From contig JADNRZ010000004.1 of assembly GCA_015501605.1 (NCBI GenBank), positions 372,001-436,000 of the forward strand: a DNA stretch of 64,000 nt, read 5' to 3'. This document shows, piece after piece, positions 12,138 to 24,491 of this stretch. Position numbers and translations under genes: made by a program. A model generated the notes under the pieces. The model ran no database searches, was not told the DNA's origin, and worked only from the letters and a program-made list of their open reading frames with translations. Numbering within the stretch: position 1 is the stretch's first letter; each line of letters begins with the position of its first letter. Source of the DNA: Panaeolus papilionaceus. Lineage: Eukaryota; Basidiomycota; Agaricomycetes; Agaricales.

Positions 12138-14599
12138 TTAAATTCCCGATTCTGTTAGAGTTTCGATACGGCTCGTGACATCAGCCATGGAAGGCCGCTT
12201 GCCTGGTTCTCGATCCCAACATCTCGTCATTAGCTCCCATAACCCGTCGCTTAACCCTCCTTTCGCCTCCTCCTTTGGTCTTTTGGGAAGTTTATGCTCA
12301 AACACAATACTCTGAATGACCATCACATCTCGTTTGCAGTCCGCGTATGGGCGCTTCCCCGTCAGCAGCTCTAATACCGCCATCGCATACGAATAAATAT
12401 CCGCTGCAATCGTCGGAGAACTCGCTTCACCCTTGATAACTTCCGGCGCTAGCCACCTCGCGCTGCCACCTTCCGTCAATGTTTGACTGGCACTCTTCTC
12501 GGTTACATCCTCGATGAGTTTAGCCGTTCCAAAGTCGCATATTCGCGCTTCACCCTGTAATAGAACATGCGATCAGTGCCAGCAGGCAGCAACACCAGTT
12601 CTGTGCTTCAAGTAGAACCACTCACCTGGTCAGATACCAGTATGTTGGCCTGCGGCGAGACCATCTCCGCGCGTTAACCCAAATTCGATTAAATTAAAAT
12701 GAGGGTCCACCTACACACTTCACTACACCAACACATGTACAAGGGTCGTTGACTTAGCTCGGCATTATAAAAAGCCACTACTCACTATTGCCATGGATAA
12801 TGTGGTGACGATGTAGATAGTCCAACCCTCGAGCAGCACCTAGGATCTAAAGTTTCCACCTTGTGCTAAGCACGCGCGAATCCATTGTAGATCTCGATGC
12901 TTACCAACCTAACCCGATGTGCGTCGGGGTGTCGTTGAATATACCTGCGCACAAAAAAAAAACAAAACAAAAAGGGCCCTCAGCATCGCTTGCATAGCAA
13001 GGCAGGGGCGGTCCTCTTACTCCAGCACGTTTCCGTTCTCTTGCCAGGGTGAAACCTGATTATCGATGTAATCGGTCAGGGCAAAAAACACACAACCAAG
13101 ATGCCACCACTCACAATGGTCATTTGCTGGCCGATATCAGTAACGATACCGTAAAACGGCAAGATATTATCGTGCTTCAAGTTCGCCCATAGACGTATTT
13201 CTTTTTCAAGTCTCTGTGTCTCGGTTCGTTAGGATGGTATCAAATCTGGCGGGATCTGTAGACAACACACCTGCTTCGCTTTGGGATTGGACGATCGAAT
13301 ATTTCTTAGCCCTTTGAGGGCCACCTATGTGAATGATCAACCGTAGGACGCGAGCACAAAATGCACAAGGTACCACCCTACCTTTTCTTCATCGAGCCAC
13401 AACCCTTGCCAGATATCACTCCAAAAACCCCCGGCAACGGCAAGTTCACCAATTCTCCTCACTTCATTATTCAGAACCTTCACAGTAGGCGGTATGCCGG
13501 TTTCACGATGGAGATTGATCAACCCTCGTTGATACTCTAGATACCTGCTACTGTCTTCTGTAGATAGCGGTATAGGCGAGGAAACCCTTGGGATAGGGTC
13601 TGTGCTAAGTAGATTGTCGGTCAGGGAACCGTGCCTGAGTAGCTGGAGCTCCTGTACCCTAATTATTAGATGTCCTCGGACGCACCAGAATTTCGCGAAT
13701 AAAAACATAGTATTACCTTCTGGCCTGCTTCCATCAAACGCTCTGCGACGGGTATTCCAGCGTTCTGGAATTGTACGACCTCTCGACGATCCGCTGGTGA
13801 GGTGAGAAGCTGATAAAGTAACTCACGTATTTCCGCGGTATCACTACGCATGGCCAAATTCATTTCACGCTGCTGTGAAGAAATAGCGATGTTGAAACTG
13901 CCTCGTACACCGAATCAGAAAACTCGGGGTTCAATAGTTTGTTTGAAAGGTTGTGATGGACCCACTTCATCTGGGAAACAGAGTCGGCGAACTTGTGAAG
14001 GGGGGATGAAACTTAAGGAAGATGTACGTTACAGATATTCATCGCCGTGTCCAAATCGGACTCGAACTGCTCAAGACTCTCTTTGATCTCGCCGTTCCTA
14101 ACTATTGTCAGGTAAGCAAGCCAACTCTTCACAAGAGATCTGCGAAACGTCCGTACACCAGGTCATGACTTTACCATATGCCGACCACTGATGGACACGA
14201 TTGCGAATCTTGTCCAGAACGCTAGATTGAACACATCGATGAAATCTTTAGCGACTTTTTGTCGCTGTGTGCGGTCGAGCGACGTACGGTGTAAGTTGAT
14301 CGATGATCTGGTGGAGCTCCGATGAATCGAGCTTTTCACTTTGCTCATTGATTGTATTGAGAATCTCTATGCATCTGTTGGACAGTTGTCTGGCTTTCTT
14401 CTGTGAAAAGGGGGACTTGGTTGAACCTCGCACCAACGAGATAGAGGCCAATGTTCAAACATACCTTGTGAACCTTGATGTCATCACAAGTCTTGACGAT
14501 CTCCTGGACAATCAGAGCCGCGGCCCCTAGAAAGGGTACACCTGATAATGAGCTCGCTATGTTGAGGATACCGCCTGATGCTTCGACTATACGAAGCAT
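12138..14599 (-). CDS. MLKL-type N-terminal helical bundle fused to a predicted TKL pseudokinase
   Basis: Hand splicing into 14 exons gives 510 residues with phase kept throughout. Residues 1 to about 150 are helical: IVEASGGILNIASSLSG, the hydrophobic VPFLGAAALIVQEIV, then long amphipathic helices (KKARQLSNRCIEILNTI). They resemble the MLKL/Cbl N-terminal four-helix bundle seen at the start of many agaricomycete kinases. A helical linker (AEIRELLYQLLTSPADRREV) leads to the kinase domain. That has Gly loop AGGFWSDIWQG, lysine motif VALKGLR, catalytic loop HHIIHGNMKCANILV, ICDFGTAKL, and WLAPEVIKG. The catalytic Asp is Asn, as in the HGN signature of plant receptor pseudokinases; VALK, the loop Lys and DFG remain. 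The loop Lys lies in an 8-nt microexon at 12715-12722. By analogy with MLKL it could act at membranes as a signal-gated effector; that is inference. Residual kinase activity is the main alternative. Confidence 0.75.
12715..12722 (-). other. 8-nt microexon coding the catalytic-loop M-K-C
   Basis: Upstream exon 12786-12846 ends one base into a codon, and the next clear exon (12626-12649, ANILVSDQ) begins in phase 0, so direct joining breaks the frame. Eight bases, TGAAGTGT on the minus strand, are preceded by an acceptor (GGTGTAG) and followed by a donor (GTAGGT). They restore frame and give H-G-N-M-K-C-A-N-I-L, matching the spacing of kinase loops of the form HGDLKGANIL. Both flanking introns are of normal size (about 63-65 nt). 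Confidence 0.7.
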
Positions 14600-14855
14600 G
14601 GTAAGGAAGCCCCGGGTAAAATCAAGACTGATATATCATAAAAGTTGAGGTAGACGCCCGTAAGCCCAGTAAAGATATTATAATGTGCGATTACATTGCC
14701 AATGCGTGGGAAGTATGTTTGTAGGACGAGTACAACAGTAAGTTTGGGAGCCTTTCAAAGTCCAAGTTTGTTAGGGACCAGTAGTCACGCAATCTACTGA
14801 CCATCGCTGTGTCACGAGAAATGTTACCACCATTATATCCTTTATCCTTTACACC

Positions 14856-16206
14856 ATGTCCTCTCGAAAGCGAAGACGGGAACAAGTATTTTCAGAAGAT
14901 GAAGCTGAGGCACAACCATCACCAGAGACAGCCATAGATGAAGAAAAGAATCGACTTGAGAAAGAACAGGAGGTTTGGGAGGCAATCCGTGAAGCGCATT
15001 TTGAAGGTAGCCTTCCTACATGACCACAAAATACGAATAGAGTTCGTTTATCTGTTCTTCTTTTCCTTCAAGTCATTGAACAGCTACCTTTGACACTGGA
15101 ACGTCAACTATCTCTTATGAAACAACTTGATCAACAGACCATTGGTGAGTCCTACAGAGTGGTCTGTGCTGTGTACTAACTTCCCAGCAAGAGCATACCT
15201 CGCGATTACTGCCAACATTCCAAAAGTATGTTCAGCAAAGACGTACAATGGCTGGAGTACCAGCACCACGTCCTGGTGATTCAAATCCTGAACTGTCGGG
15301 TATTGACCCACAATCATCGAGTACTCAATCACAAATACCCCAAGCAATACCACTACATCGGCTGAAAAGCTCAGACTCAAGACCATCTCCACTACCTGGA
15401 ATTTCAGCAAACATGGCTGATGGACAAAGTAATCGAGAACTTCTTTCGCAAATAGCTTTCTTGGCAGATGAACTCTTGCGAGCTTCTCAGGAAAAGGTTA
15501 ATCTTGCTCAAACCAATCACGAATCAGTTCGTCCTTTCAGACTTTCTTTCCTCACCTATCCGCTGATGCAAACTTTGTACTAGGTTGAACGCCATATACG
15601 GCTATTGGACCAAGCTATCAAAGAACAAGAAGCCGCACTATCATCCGGAAATGAAAATGGAATAAACCTCCATCTCCCAGAACTAGTCGTTCCTCAATGG
15701 GCACCACGCGAACGTGCAACGCGGACTAACACCAGTTCGTTGGCTGATGAAGACTTGGACACTATTCCCCCAGAATTAGAACCGATATCCACAGCGCCAC
15801 ATGCACAGAGTAAAGTTAGCCGTCGTGGTCGTAAAAAGGGTAGTGATCGCACCCAAAAGCAAAATGGAAGCGCTGGAGACCAGGATTCTGCTTCCCTAAC
15901 CATCCACCTCCCCGCGACTCAAACGATAGAAGAAACATATTGTTACTGCAATCGCGGTTCCTTTGGAGAAGTGAGTGGCTGCCTTGAATGTACCACGGCG
16001 CATAGAGTAAATCATGTGTACTCTCAATCCAGATGATAGGCTGTGATAATCTGTCATGCGAACGTGAATGGGTCCGTGCTTCAATCCTTAGTTTTCTTTA
16101 GAGTTTTATTGACATGCAGGATAAGTTCCATCTTGGTTGCGTGGGATTGACGGAGCCTCCAGAAGGGGAATGGTATTGTGAAGATTGCAGGGCTGATGAG
16201 GACTAG
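14856..16206 (+). CDS. ING-family PHD-finger protein
   Basis: Six exons (14856-15006, 15073-15144, 15192-15526, 15584-15970, 16033-16071, 16126-16206) give 354 residues. The N-terminal ING helices read VIEQLPLTLERQLSLMKQLDQQT and LLPTFQKYVQQRR. The middle is polar and low complexity with an Arg/Lys patch (RRGRKKGSD). The C-terminal PHD finger is C4HC3: CYCNRGSFGEMIGCDN, SCEREW, FHLGCVGL, then WYCEDC just before the stop. ING proteins read H3K4me3 through this finger and tether histone acetyltransferase or deacetylase complexes to chromatin. The gene diverges from the pseudokinase gene (256 bp apart) and converges on NUF2. Which yeast paralog it matches (Yng1, Yng2 or Pho23) is not resolved. 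Confidence 0.92.
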
Positions 16207-16365
16207 ATCTAAATTAGAGCAGATACTATGTATGAATAGGTATATAATGTAATGCTACGTGTTTTTTACATATTATAGATGCTAGATCTTTTACACAGGT
16301 TAATACGGTTATACAACCATGTCAACAACAAAATCTGCTGCGCATAGGACCAAAAATGAGGCCAT

Positions 16366-18135
16366 CTACTCCGCGATGACTCGCATGTTCAATTTATTTG
16401 CCAATGTCTCCATGTATATGTCTAAACCAGGGGTCAGCTTCAGGGCACATGGTGCACACTCAACAGCTCTTACCTGTCTCATGACGGAGTTTCCAATATT
16501 CCGATAAGAGAAGATTGAGTTCTGCCTCGCTTTGCTTCAAATGCTCTTGCATCTAGGCAAAATGAGGGTCGTGTCGGGGCAGGAAACAGCAGGGGCTTAC
16601 TTTAACCTTGATTTGCCTGGACTCCTCCCGAATCTCTTCGATGTTTTTGTCGTTTTCCCGTCTTTCCAAGGCCATGTGCTCATACTCTCTCTGCAGATTT
16701 TCAAGGGACTTTTGGCTTGTATGGCGTCTCTCTTCGGCATGTCTTTGGGTTCGCTCGAGTTTCACTTGAGCATTCAGAAGTTGATCTTTTACGCGCTGCA
16801 ATAATGATGAGAATCTTGGAGAGAAACGGGGGGGAACTACCTACCTCTTGCTTGAGTCGGAGCTCGTTTCGCTCGATGGTTTTGCCCTCTAGTAAATCTC
16901 GCTGCTCTGCTAACTCTTTTTGAGACATCTGTAGTGAATGAACTTCACGCTCGATTGTCTGTAGCTGTTCGATGCATCCTCTGACGTCCTTGCAAGAGAA
17001 ATAAGATGATCCTTAGTTTGGTTCATGAGGCCGACCGATTGTCCCCTTACCTTCTCGATATTATATAATGCTGTAACCTTGGCTTGCAGGTCCCTAGCTT
17101 TCGCTTCGTGCATTGTGATGAGCTTCTTGTCCTCTAAAACAGTGGCCGACATGACCGAGATTGCTTTTTTGATTCGTTCAGGTGATTGGACAATCCTCCC
17201 TCGCGTTCGGGAGATATTTTCTTCTATGCTCTTGATTTCACTATGGATGGCTTCCTGAACAATGGATGAGAAAGGCAACATTTGGGAAACACGGCCGTTT
17301 CAAACCTTGCGCTTTTGTAATTTACTCCGTTCCGTTCTACACAGTTCCACCTCCCGGGAAGCAGCTGCTTGAGCATCCTTCGTCTGAAACATTGCCGTGG
17401 TTAGTTTGCTATTTTCTGCGTTGAGTTGCTCTGCGATAGGCTTGTCCTTAGTAATGCGTGTTCTAATAAATGTGAATTTACAAAAGGTAATCATACTCCA
17501 GTTAGGTGACTAACCTTAATTCCTCAATCTTGCTTTGGGTTTCCTGCAGCTGTGCAACAACAGCATCTCGTTGCGAAATTACCGCCTCTGATCGCTCCCT
17601 AAGCTCTCTGAAGAAAGAATCTGAATATTGCTCTGTAAATTTGACAAAGTTGATGAAAGCGGAGAGAAGGATGATGGTCCTGTCTCGGTCAGGATTGTGG
17701 AGGTCGCGGGCATTAAAATCTTCGACCCTTGCTGCTCTAGCGAAGCGTGAGCTTTCGAAGGAGGTCAGCAGAGATCGAATGGTTGAAATTAAAAATTACT
17801 CACAGATGATGCAACATGATTGTGTTGGAAAGAGCGCTAGAGTAGAGATCCTGTGAAGGAATGTGCATGAAAAGGTGAAAAGCATAACTTTGAATGAAAC
17901 AGCATACGGGATCATCAACTTGGGAGTTGTTCAATGCGGATTGTACGGGTTCATTGAGAACCTCTGAGGTAAGATCGGTGACCTGCTGCAGACATGCACT
18001 GTAAACTCCTTCGACAAATTCTGGACTGGGATTTTTCAATTGTTCAGGGCTAACAGGAATACCCCAGCCCGCTAAAGCGTGAACTATGTCACGGATCTTC
18101 ATCGTAGGATAATTACCCTTGAGTGTTGTTGACAT
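16366..18135 (-). CDS. NUF2: Kinetochore protein Nuf2 (Ndc80 complex)
   Basis: The start at 18133-18135 opens MSTTLKGNYPTMKIRDIV. The first 130 or so residues match the Nuf2 calponin-homology-like head (WGIPVSPEQLKNPSPEFVEG, YSACLQQVTDL). The rest is almost continuous coiled coil (ERTQRHAEERRHTSQ, LENLQREYEHMALERREN), as expected for the Ndc80 complex rod that pairs with Ndc80. The final exon, after an intron near 16420-16475, reads YMETLANKLNMRVIAE with the stop at 16366-16368. The complex couples kinetochores to spindle microtubules. Predicted length is about 450 residues, normal for the family. Upstream in-frame codons beyond 18135 exist, but the chosen ATG fits the family start. Confidence 0.9.
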
Positions 18136-18444
18136 TATTAAAGAGACGATAGATGATACAGTGGAGTGTTTGTGGTTTAAGCACAAGCAACCAAATGAGA
18201 GTACTTTCCCAAAACGCGCTACGCGACGGTCACCTGACTGAGACGCGCCTGTGACAAGGCTGGATGCTATTTGCCTATGTTCTTTCATGGGGACTGAAGC
18301 GATACTGTCCATCAACTTGCTCCGTAATTCCCATTCCCCCCCCTTTCCCACTATTAACGGAGCCTCTTACTCGCCCCGAATGGAGGCATCTACGAGCTCT
18401 GTACCAGTACGCAAGGTTCGTATTATAAAGATGTATTAAAAATC
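18136..18444. promoter_or_regulatory. Divergent intergenic region between NUF2 and the RecQ gene
   Basis: This is 309 bp between opposite starts. It includes a C/G-rich patch (CCCCCCCCTTTCCC-like, near 18337-18350) and an A/T-rich stretch next to 18445. An apparent ORF running upstream of NUF2 is probably leader. I could not name any factor site. Confidence 0.4.
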
Positions 18445-21400
18445 ATGTCGCCAATTCCTGTTTCTTGTATAGCCGTCCAAATTTAAACCTGCACTTTCGA
18501 ATTTAACGAACAAGAGTACGTCAGTTTAACATCGAGGTCCTTCTTCATCTGACAGTATTCAGCACACAATAATCCTTCGTCTTCATCGTCAACCGTGCAA
18601 AAACCTACGCAGGTTAACCGAACACGGGATTTCATTGACCTTTCCAGCGATTCATCGCCACCCTCCCCTGGGCCAAGAGCTTTGAAAAGAAACTCCTCGG
18701 AACTCTCCATCATCGCAATTGAGCCTCCCCCGTTGAAACGAATGAAGAAGCCTCAAGATCAAAAGGTATCCTCTTCAACAACCGGGGTCACATCGAATAA
18801 ATTGCATGCTACGGCTCCTGCGCAGCGTATCCGTGTTCCTTCGCTGATAGCAGAAGATTTGAATGCGGTAAATTACCTCTTTACTTTTTTTCTGCACCAT
18901 CTCATTGTTATTTTTTAGCTTTCCCGAGACACACTAAACGATTACAGAATGTCTGCGCTGACGCATCACTCTCAGTTCAGCAACGCGGCATACGAAGCCA
19001 TGAAAACAGGTGACTTGACCAAAGACAAAATTCTATTGGAGAGGCTAAGGCAGGTCCATTGTCTCTTTGTATCTTACCTGTTGTCTAATATCAATGCAAC
19101 AGGGACTGCGCCCAACAACGGATAGACGAAATTGACAATGCCCTTAATGCAGCCAAACACCGCCAGAGACAGATGACACCACTGCATCCAACCAGGGAGT
19201 CCTCTAGTGCTATGACTGTCGATCCGGGACCTTCTCGCAATGACTTTGGGATGTTTCCTAGCCAACCTTCTGATGTCGCAAATAGACAACTCCCAACACC
19301 ATCTTCAGCGGAAGACGATGACCAGATGCTCTGGGATAATCTGGAAGAGATTGACCTTACAATGCATGAAGATGCACCAGTTGTCCCCGTCGCTCCAGCT
19401 ACAAATTTGAACCCTGCCCCCCTTGTCAAACCTCCCAACCTCCATAATTCCCCTCATTACAGAGAACTCAAAGAAAAGCTGCAAAGAGTGTTTGGCCTCC
19501 AGGACTTTCGAATGAATCAACTGGAAGCAGTAACTGCGGCCATGGAAGGTCGTGATGTTTTTGTTTTAATGCCCACTGGAGGTGGCAAGAGTTTGTGTTA
19601 CCAGCTACCTAGTGTCTGCGAAGGCGGTCGCACCGGAGGGCTCACTGTCGTCATTTCCCCTTTGATCTCATTGATGAAAGACCAGGTTAACGCGCTCGTA
19701 CAGAAAGGAATCCCGGCAATCTGTTCAAATTCTGAGGGGCAGAATGCTGGTGAATGGCAACTGGTCCAGAATGCACAGCTCTGGTACCTCACTCCCGAAA
19801 AATTGCGCTCAAGTGGTATGACCAGAAATCTGCTATTAAACCTCTATACTAGAGGAAAACTAGCTCGGTTTGTTATCGACGAGGCGCATTGTATTTCAAC
19901 CTGGGGTCAAGACTTCCGTGAAGCGGTAAATGTCCTCAGTACCTCTGTTTTCCAAGTGCTGACCGAGATGTTCTCATTAGTATACCTACCTGGGTGATAT
20001 TCGCAAGGACTACCCAAGCGTTCCAATCATGGCTCTGACGGCCACTGCGAATGCAAAAACAGTTGCCGACATTGTGACGCAGCTCAAGCTGAAGGATGAT
20101 CATGTCTCTCTTTCGCAGTCCTTCAACAGACCCAATCTGAGATATATCATCCGCAAGAAGAAAGGCAAAACCAATCATCTTATCGAGATTATTGAAACCA
20201 TCAAGAGCAAGTACATGGGTCAGACCGGAATTGTTTACTGCACTAGTCGAAATAACTGCGAGAAGGTTGCCCAAAAACTCCAGGAGGGTGGAATTTCGGC
20301 TGCTTTCTACCATGCGGGTATGCCACCAGCGGACAAAGATAAAACTACGAAGGATTGGCAAGAAAACACGACCAGAATAATTGTCGCAACCGTAAGTGAT
20401 GTTGAACATTTTTTTGGGGAATGGAACTTGACTCTGTTTCCTAGATCGCGTTTGGCATGGGCATCGACAAACCCGACGGTAATGACCACCACCTCAAATA
20501 TGTTCGCATTTTGCTAAGATGTTGCTTTTTCCGCAGTTCGATTCGTTATTCATCATGACATGCCGAAAACCCTGTCGGGGTAAGTGTAACATTTACGCTG
20601 AACTGGCTAGATCTAAATGACCCACAGGTACTACCAGGAAACAGGGCGCGCCGGTCGTGACCAGAAACCTGCAGATTGCATCATGTGTGAGTGCATTCGT
20701 GCTCGAACCATGCATACTTTGAATTCATGCCATGAGACAGATTACTCATACAAAGACGTCTCGGACCTTGTCAACATGATTAGAAAGGACGAGAACGCGA
20801 CTCCAGACTCAATCCGGCGCCAAACAGAAGCTGTCAAGGAGGTGTACCGATATTGTGAAAACGGTGTCGATTGCAGGCGCGTTTTGGTGCTGAACCATTT
20901 CGATGAAAAGTTCGACGCGACAGACTGTCAAGGAAGATGCGACACGTGTGAAGATCCTCAAGAAGTCCAATCAACAGATGTTTGGAAGAATTGTGTAGAG
21001 GCCCTTAAACTTGTCGAATCCCCTGACGGTCAGCCGGGTGCAATCACAGAAAACCACCTGCAAGACATTTTAAGAGGCGCAAAGAAATCGGAGCTGAAGC
21101 AACGTGGATGGGACACTTTACCACAATACGGCGCATGTGCCACGCTCCCCATACAGCTCTATGAATCGATGATTCATAAGCTACTGTTGGACGACATACT
21201 GGGAAAGACTGCAGTTCGCAATGCGAGCGGCTATCATACTGAATATCTCAAGGTATGTCATTGCATTGTGCATGGTATACTTGCATCACTAATGGGGTTT
21301 TTTTTTTTTTGTTTGTTTGTTAAAGTTAGGGGATGCCCACGAAACCTTTTCTCCCAAGAACGAATACATTGTACAGTGGCGTGATCGTTCGACTACCACC

Positions 21401-22316
21401 ACTGGGACATCCAAGCGTCGTAATCCGACAAACCAACCTGATTCTATCAGCGTAGCAGCAGCTAGGGGCCGGAAAGGGAAGAACAAGGCTCCCGAGATCG
21501 AAGAGGACCCTATCGAAATGTACGCGGACGACTCCTTCGATGCTAATGTCTCTTTTGCTCCGAATGTTGGTCCAAGTAGCAAGCGCGCTGTTGAAACACC
21601 CCTCTCTATCCCGACCTGTGTGGCTCGTGTGCCCTCTGCGGCCCCAACCCGAGTTTCTCCAAGTCCTCAATGCAGCGCAACACCGGTCCCTGTACCAGTA
21701 CCCGCGCCTATTGCACCCCTGGATCCAGCTGGTGACCCACTTGATCCATCAGGAATACTCTACAAGCAGATGAAGAATTTGCGATCAGCGGTAAGTCTTT
21801 ATATCCCTAAAAAAATTCGAAACTCTTTATAGAACTAACCTCCTAGATCTTGATCAAAGAAGACATCAAGGAGCCTAGTGAGGTTTTTTCAGATGAAATA
21901 CTGCAAACTTTGGCCTTGATGTGTCCGCCAGGTATGTCACCACTTGAAACTGAACCAAATAACAATCTGAGCATTCTTACAGATTACCGCGAATTCATAA
22001 ATGCATTGCTGTTATGTGGCGAGACTGCAGACGATGCCGAGTCAATGTTCCTCACCTATGGTCAACCCTTTCTTGATCTGTGCTTGAAATCAAAGGTCAC
22101 TGGTTCTGGGTATGTGTTGCAAAGGCATTTGAATTGATTACGCTCTAACCAGTTGGTTAGATCATCGAAACCCACCCCCCAGCCCCAACCAGTCACACCT
22201 GCGATTTTGCATTCTAGATTTGATTATCGGGCCCCTGTCCCCCATACCCCCGTCAATAGTACCAAGGCATCTGGAGTCACAATCCGCACTAGCAAATTTA
22301 AACCCGCGAAATCGTG
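18445..22316 (+). CDS. SGS1: RecQ DNA helicase of BLM/Sgs1 type with RQC and HRDC
   Basis: This 3'-5' helicase family dissolves recombination intermediates with topoisomerase III and Rmi1. Helicase motifs in order: FRMNQLEAVTAAMEGRDV (motif 0), MPTGGGKSLCYQLP (Walker A), ISPLISLMKDQ, FVIDEAHCISTWGQDFRE (DEAH), ALTATA, IVYCTSRNNCE, AFYHAGM, IAFGMGIDKPD, and QETGRAGRD (motif VI). A Cys-rich zinc-binding segment and winged-helix RQC domain follow. Near 21760-22100 lies an HRDC-like domain (LYKQMKNLRSA, SDEILQTLALM). The last exon after a GTATGT intron runs to the stop at 22314-22316 and ends in a basic tail. The acidic, Ser-rich N terminus suits protein docking. The first exon is uncertain: MSPIP at 18445 joined to YSAHNNPSSSS after 18554 is my best reading. 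One intron (19050-19102) appears to be GC-AG. Confidence 0.9.
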
Positions 22317-22517
22317 AAGTAGTGAAATTTTTGAGGGGGATGTTGGTCGCATTTTTGTTTCTTTTTCTTCTTGTCGTATTTAAATTGTCACATTGCATCA
22401 TTCCAAAGGTTGGAACATAGCACTACTTGGGATTCAATTAATTTGTACATATTACTACTTCACTTTGTATATTGTTACTCGTACCCTTGATCTAATTCAA
22501 CATACACATATTTGGAT

Positions 22518-24491
22518 TCAAAGACGCTCCTTCAACTGTTTTTCCAGATTTTTTGCCCGTTCCCAGACTTCGACTGACACTTCTGAATGATGCAACGAAA
22601 GGGCGACCAGTCTAACATTCTGATTAACATGCGAGCGATACCACCACCAAAGGACGTACTTTGCTATGAGCATTCTCCTGATCAGATCATCTGGAGTATA
22701 CTGGCCGTTCGAAGCATCAGCTCGTTCTTTTACAAAGTCGTTTTCAATGTGCTGGAATCGCGTTAGTGGTCGTGTATAGTATTCCGTTACGCAAGACCTA
22801 CTTGAGCAGTCGATTCGCTTACAACAGTGGTTCCAACTTTGGCGCCGCCAACCAATTCCCGAAATTGCTGTAGTCTTGCCGCCGATGGTAGATTAATCTC
22901 AGTCTTGGATCTGTAAAGGTCGGGAGTCGAAGCCGACACAGTTTTTAAATGTATATTTATGTCCGTCTAGAAATGTCTTCAATTACGGCCATCCAGAGAA
23001 AGAGTGGATATACCTGAAAGAAAGTGCTCTTGCTTCCTTCTGTTGTCACAATGAAATTAATGTCGGTGTCGAATCTGAACCCGTTGAAGGGGAAAACGTA
23101 TTCCAATGTTTGATCCTTTATCAGTTCTTGAGCGGCTTTTAAATTGGGGATACCTGCAACAGATCAAAGATCATCCTCCGTTCAAAAGAAAGACTCTTAC
23201 CATGATTCGAGATGGACCCCTCGGTCATGGTGTTTTCCGTCAAAAGTAACAAAGTGCCCTTAGGATGCTGAAGCCAGCCACTGTGGAGGTCCTCCTCCCT
23301 GGACTCGGGGCGGAATAAGGTCGTGTTTAACACGTCTAGTGATAGAGGAACAAGCGTCACAAGTGGGAACAAGAGGGAGAGGATATGAAAAATGGCAGGA
23401 ACTGATGAACTACCGCTGGAAAGCGACGGGAATTTGGAGATAGTCAGAGAAAGCGGATGAATGGGAGGATGCCTCGATTGTCTGTCATGACAAAGGATTA
23501 TTAAGCTGAAGAATATATCAAAGGGGAAAGAACTTACACGCGAGAAATTGCAGACAGAAGGACCCATTCCGCGACAGATTCGTCGCCACCTAAAGCCTCA
23601 TTCGCAATCCATGTTATCAGCTCCTTCCGACGTGCCTCTTCCGGGGCAGCCATCGGGTAGTTCCTCGGAATGACAGTCATGGGGAGAGCTCGGTGATGCA
23701 AGAGATGGAGAGTGGGTACTATGACTGACGTCAAGCCGTCAGAGCTTCGACAAAGCCTATGAGTGCATAGTAGCCAATTAGCACTCGGGCCATTATACGT
23801 GGTAGATATTTACTGTTCAGACGATAATATTCCAATGAAGGAATATATATCCGAGGTGCGGAATGTTTTGGACAGATTTTCATCGTATGCCTTTAGATCC
23901 TGTTGATTAGATACAACTAGTCGAGTGGCAAAAGTGGCTGACCTTGAGTTGGAGACCGATGTGAGGACCGTTAGGAATGGGGTATTTGTGTGGTTGACTC
24001 ATCGCCGAAGAGTTATCCGCTATGAACCCCTGGTCATTTCTGAGAACCCAAGAAGACTGTCCTGGAATTGATGTTGCCCAAAAGACAGAACACTCTTTCA
24101 AATCTGAATATTCAAAATCTTCACTATCGGCATCATGCATGCCCCATCCTCCACAATCTCCATTGGAGTGCTGAGCAACGTACAACTCTGGCGAGATCGA
24201 GGTATCCTGAATCATTCCATGAAATAAAACAAGACTTCCAGGAACATATGCCTCCGGTGGTTTGTCCAAGTCGAGGAGTGGGATCTAAGGGATGAATGAT
24301 ATTACATCTGAAAGGCTTCAAAAATGAGCCAAAAAAATCTGACCTCGCTGAGTGATTCAGAAGTTTTTAAAAGTCCTGCCAAACAAGATGTAACCTCTGT
24401 TGGGAATACATTTTTATTTTTTGAGGAACGATAAAGAGCTCTAAGGGCGTCTTGTGGGTCGGCCAACCAGTACTGGAGAGAAGAAGACATA
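22518..24491 (-). CDS. MCMBP: MCM complex-binding protein (MCMBP/ETG1)
   Basis: MCMBP binds Mcm3-7 in place of Mcm2 and helps assemble or unload the MCM helicase. The start at 24489-24491 opens MSSSLQYWLADPQDALRAL. The conserved middle includes VPGSLVLFHGMIQDTSISPELYV and CSVFWATSIPGQSSWV, both typical of the family. Further exons carry the divergent AAA-like C-terminal half (EWVLLSAISRV, PKGTLLLLTENTMTEG, YVFPFNGFRFDTDINF). The final exon ends VWERAKNLEKQLKERL with the stop at 22518-22520. Many introns of 50-100 nt split the gene. It diverges from CDC50 across only 99 bp and converges with the RecQ gene. The call rests on family motifs; overall length is in range. Confidence 0.85.

Noticed and set aside
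12626..12846. Frameshift or pseudogene in the kinase catalytic loop
   Set aside because: Direct joining of the exons breaks the frame, but the 8-nt microexon with proper splice sites repairs it and restores canonical loop spacing. Decay is therefore not the simplest reading.
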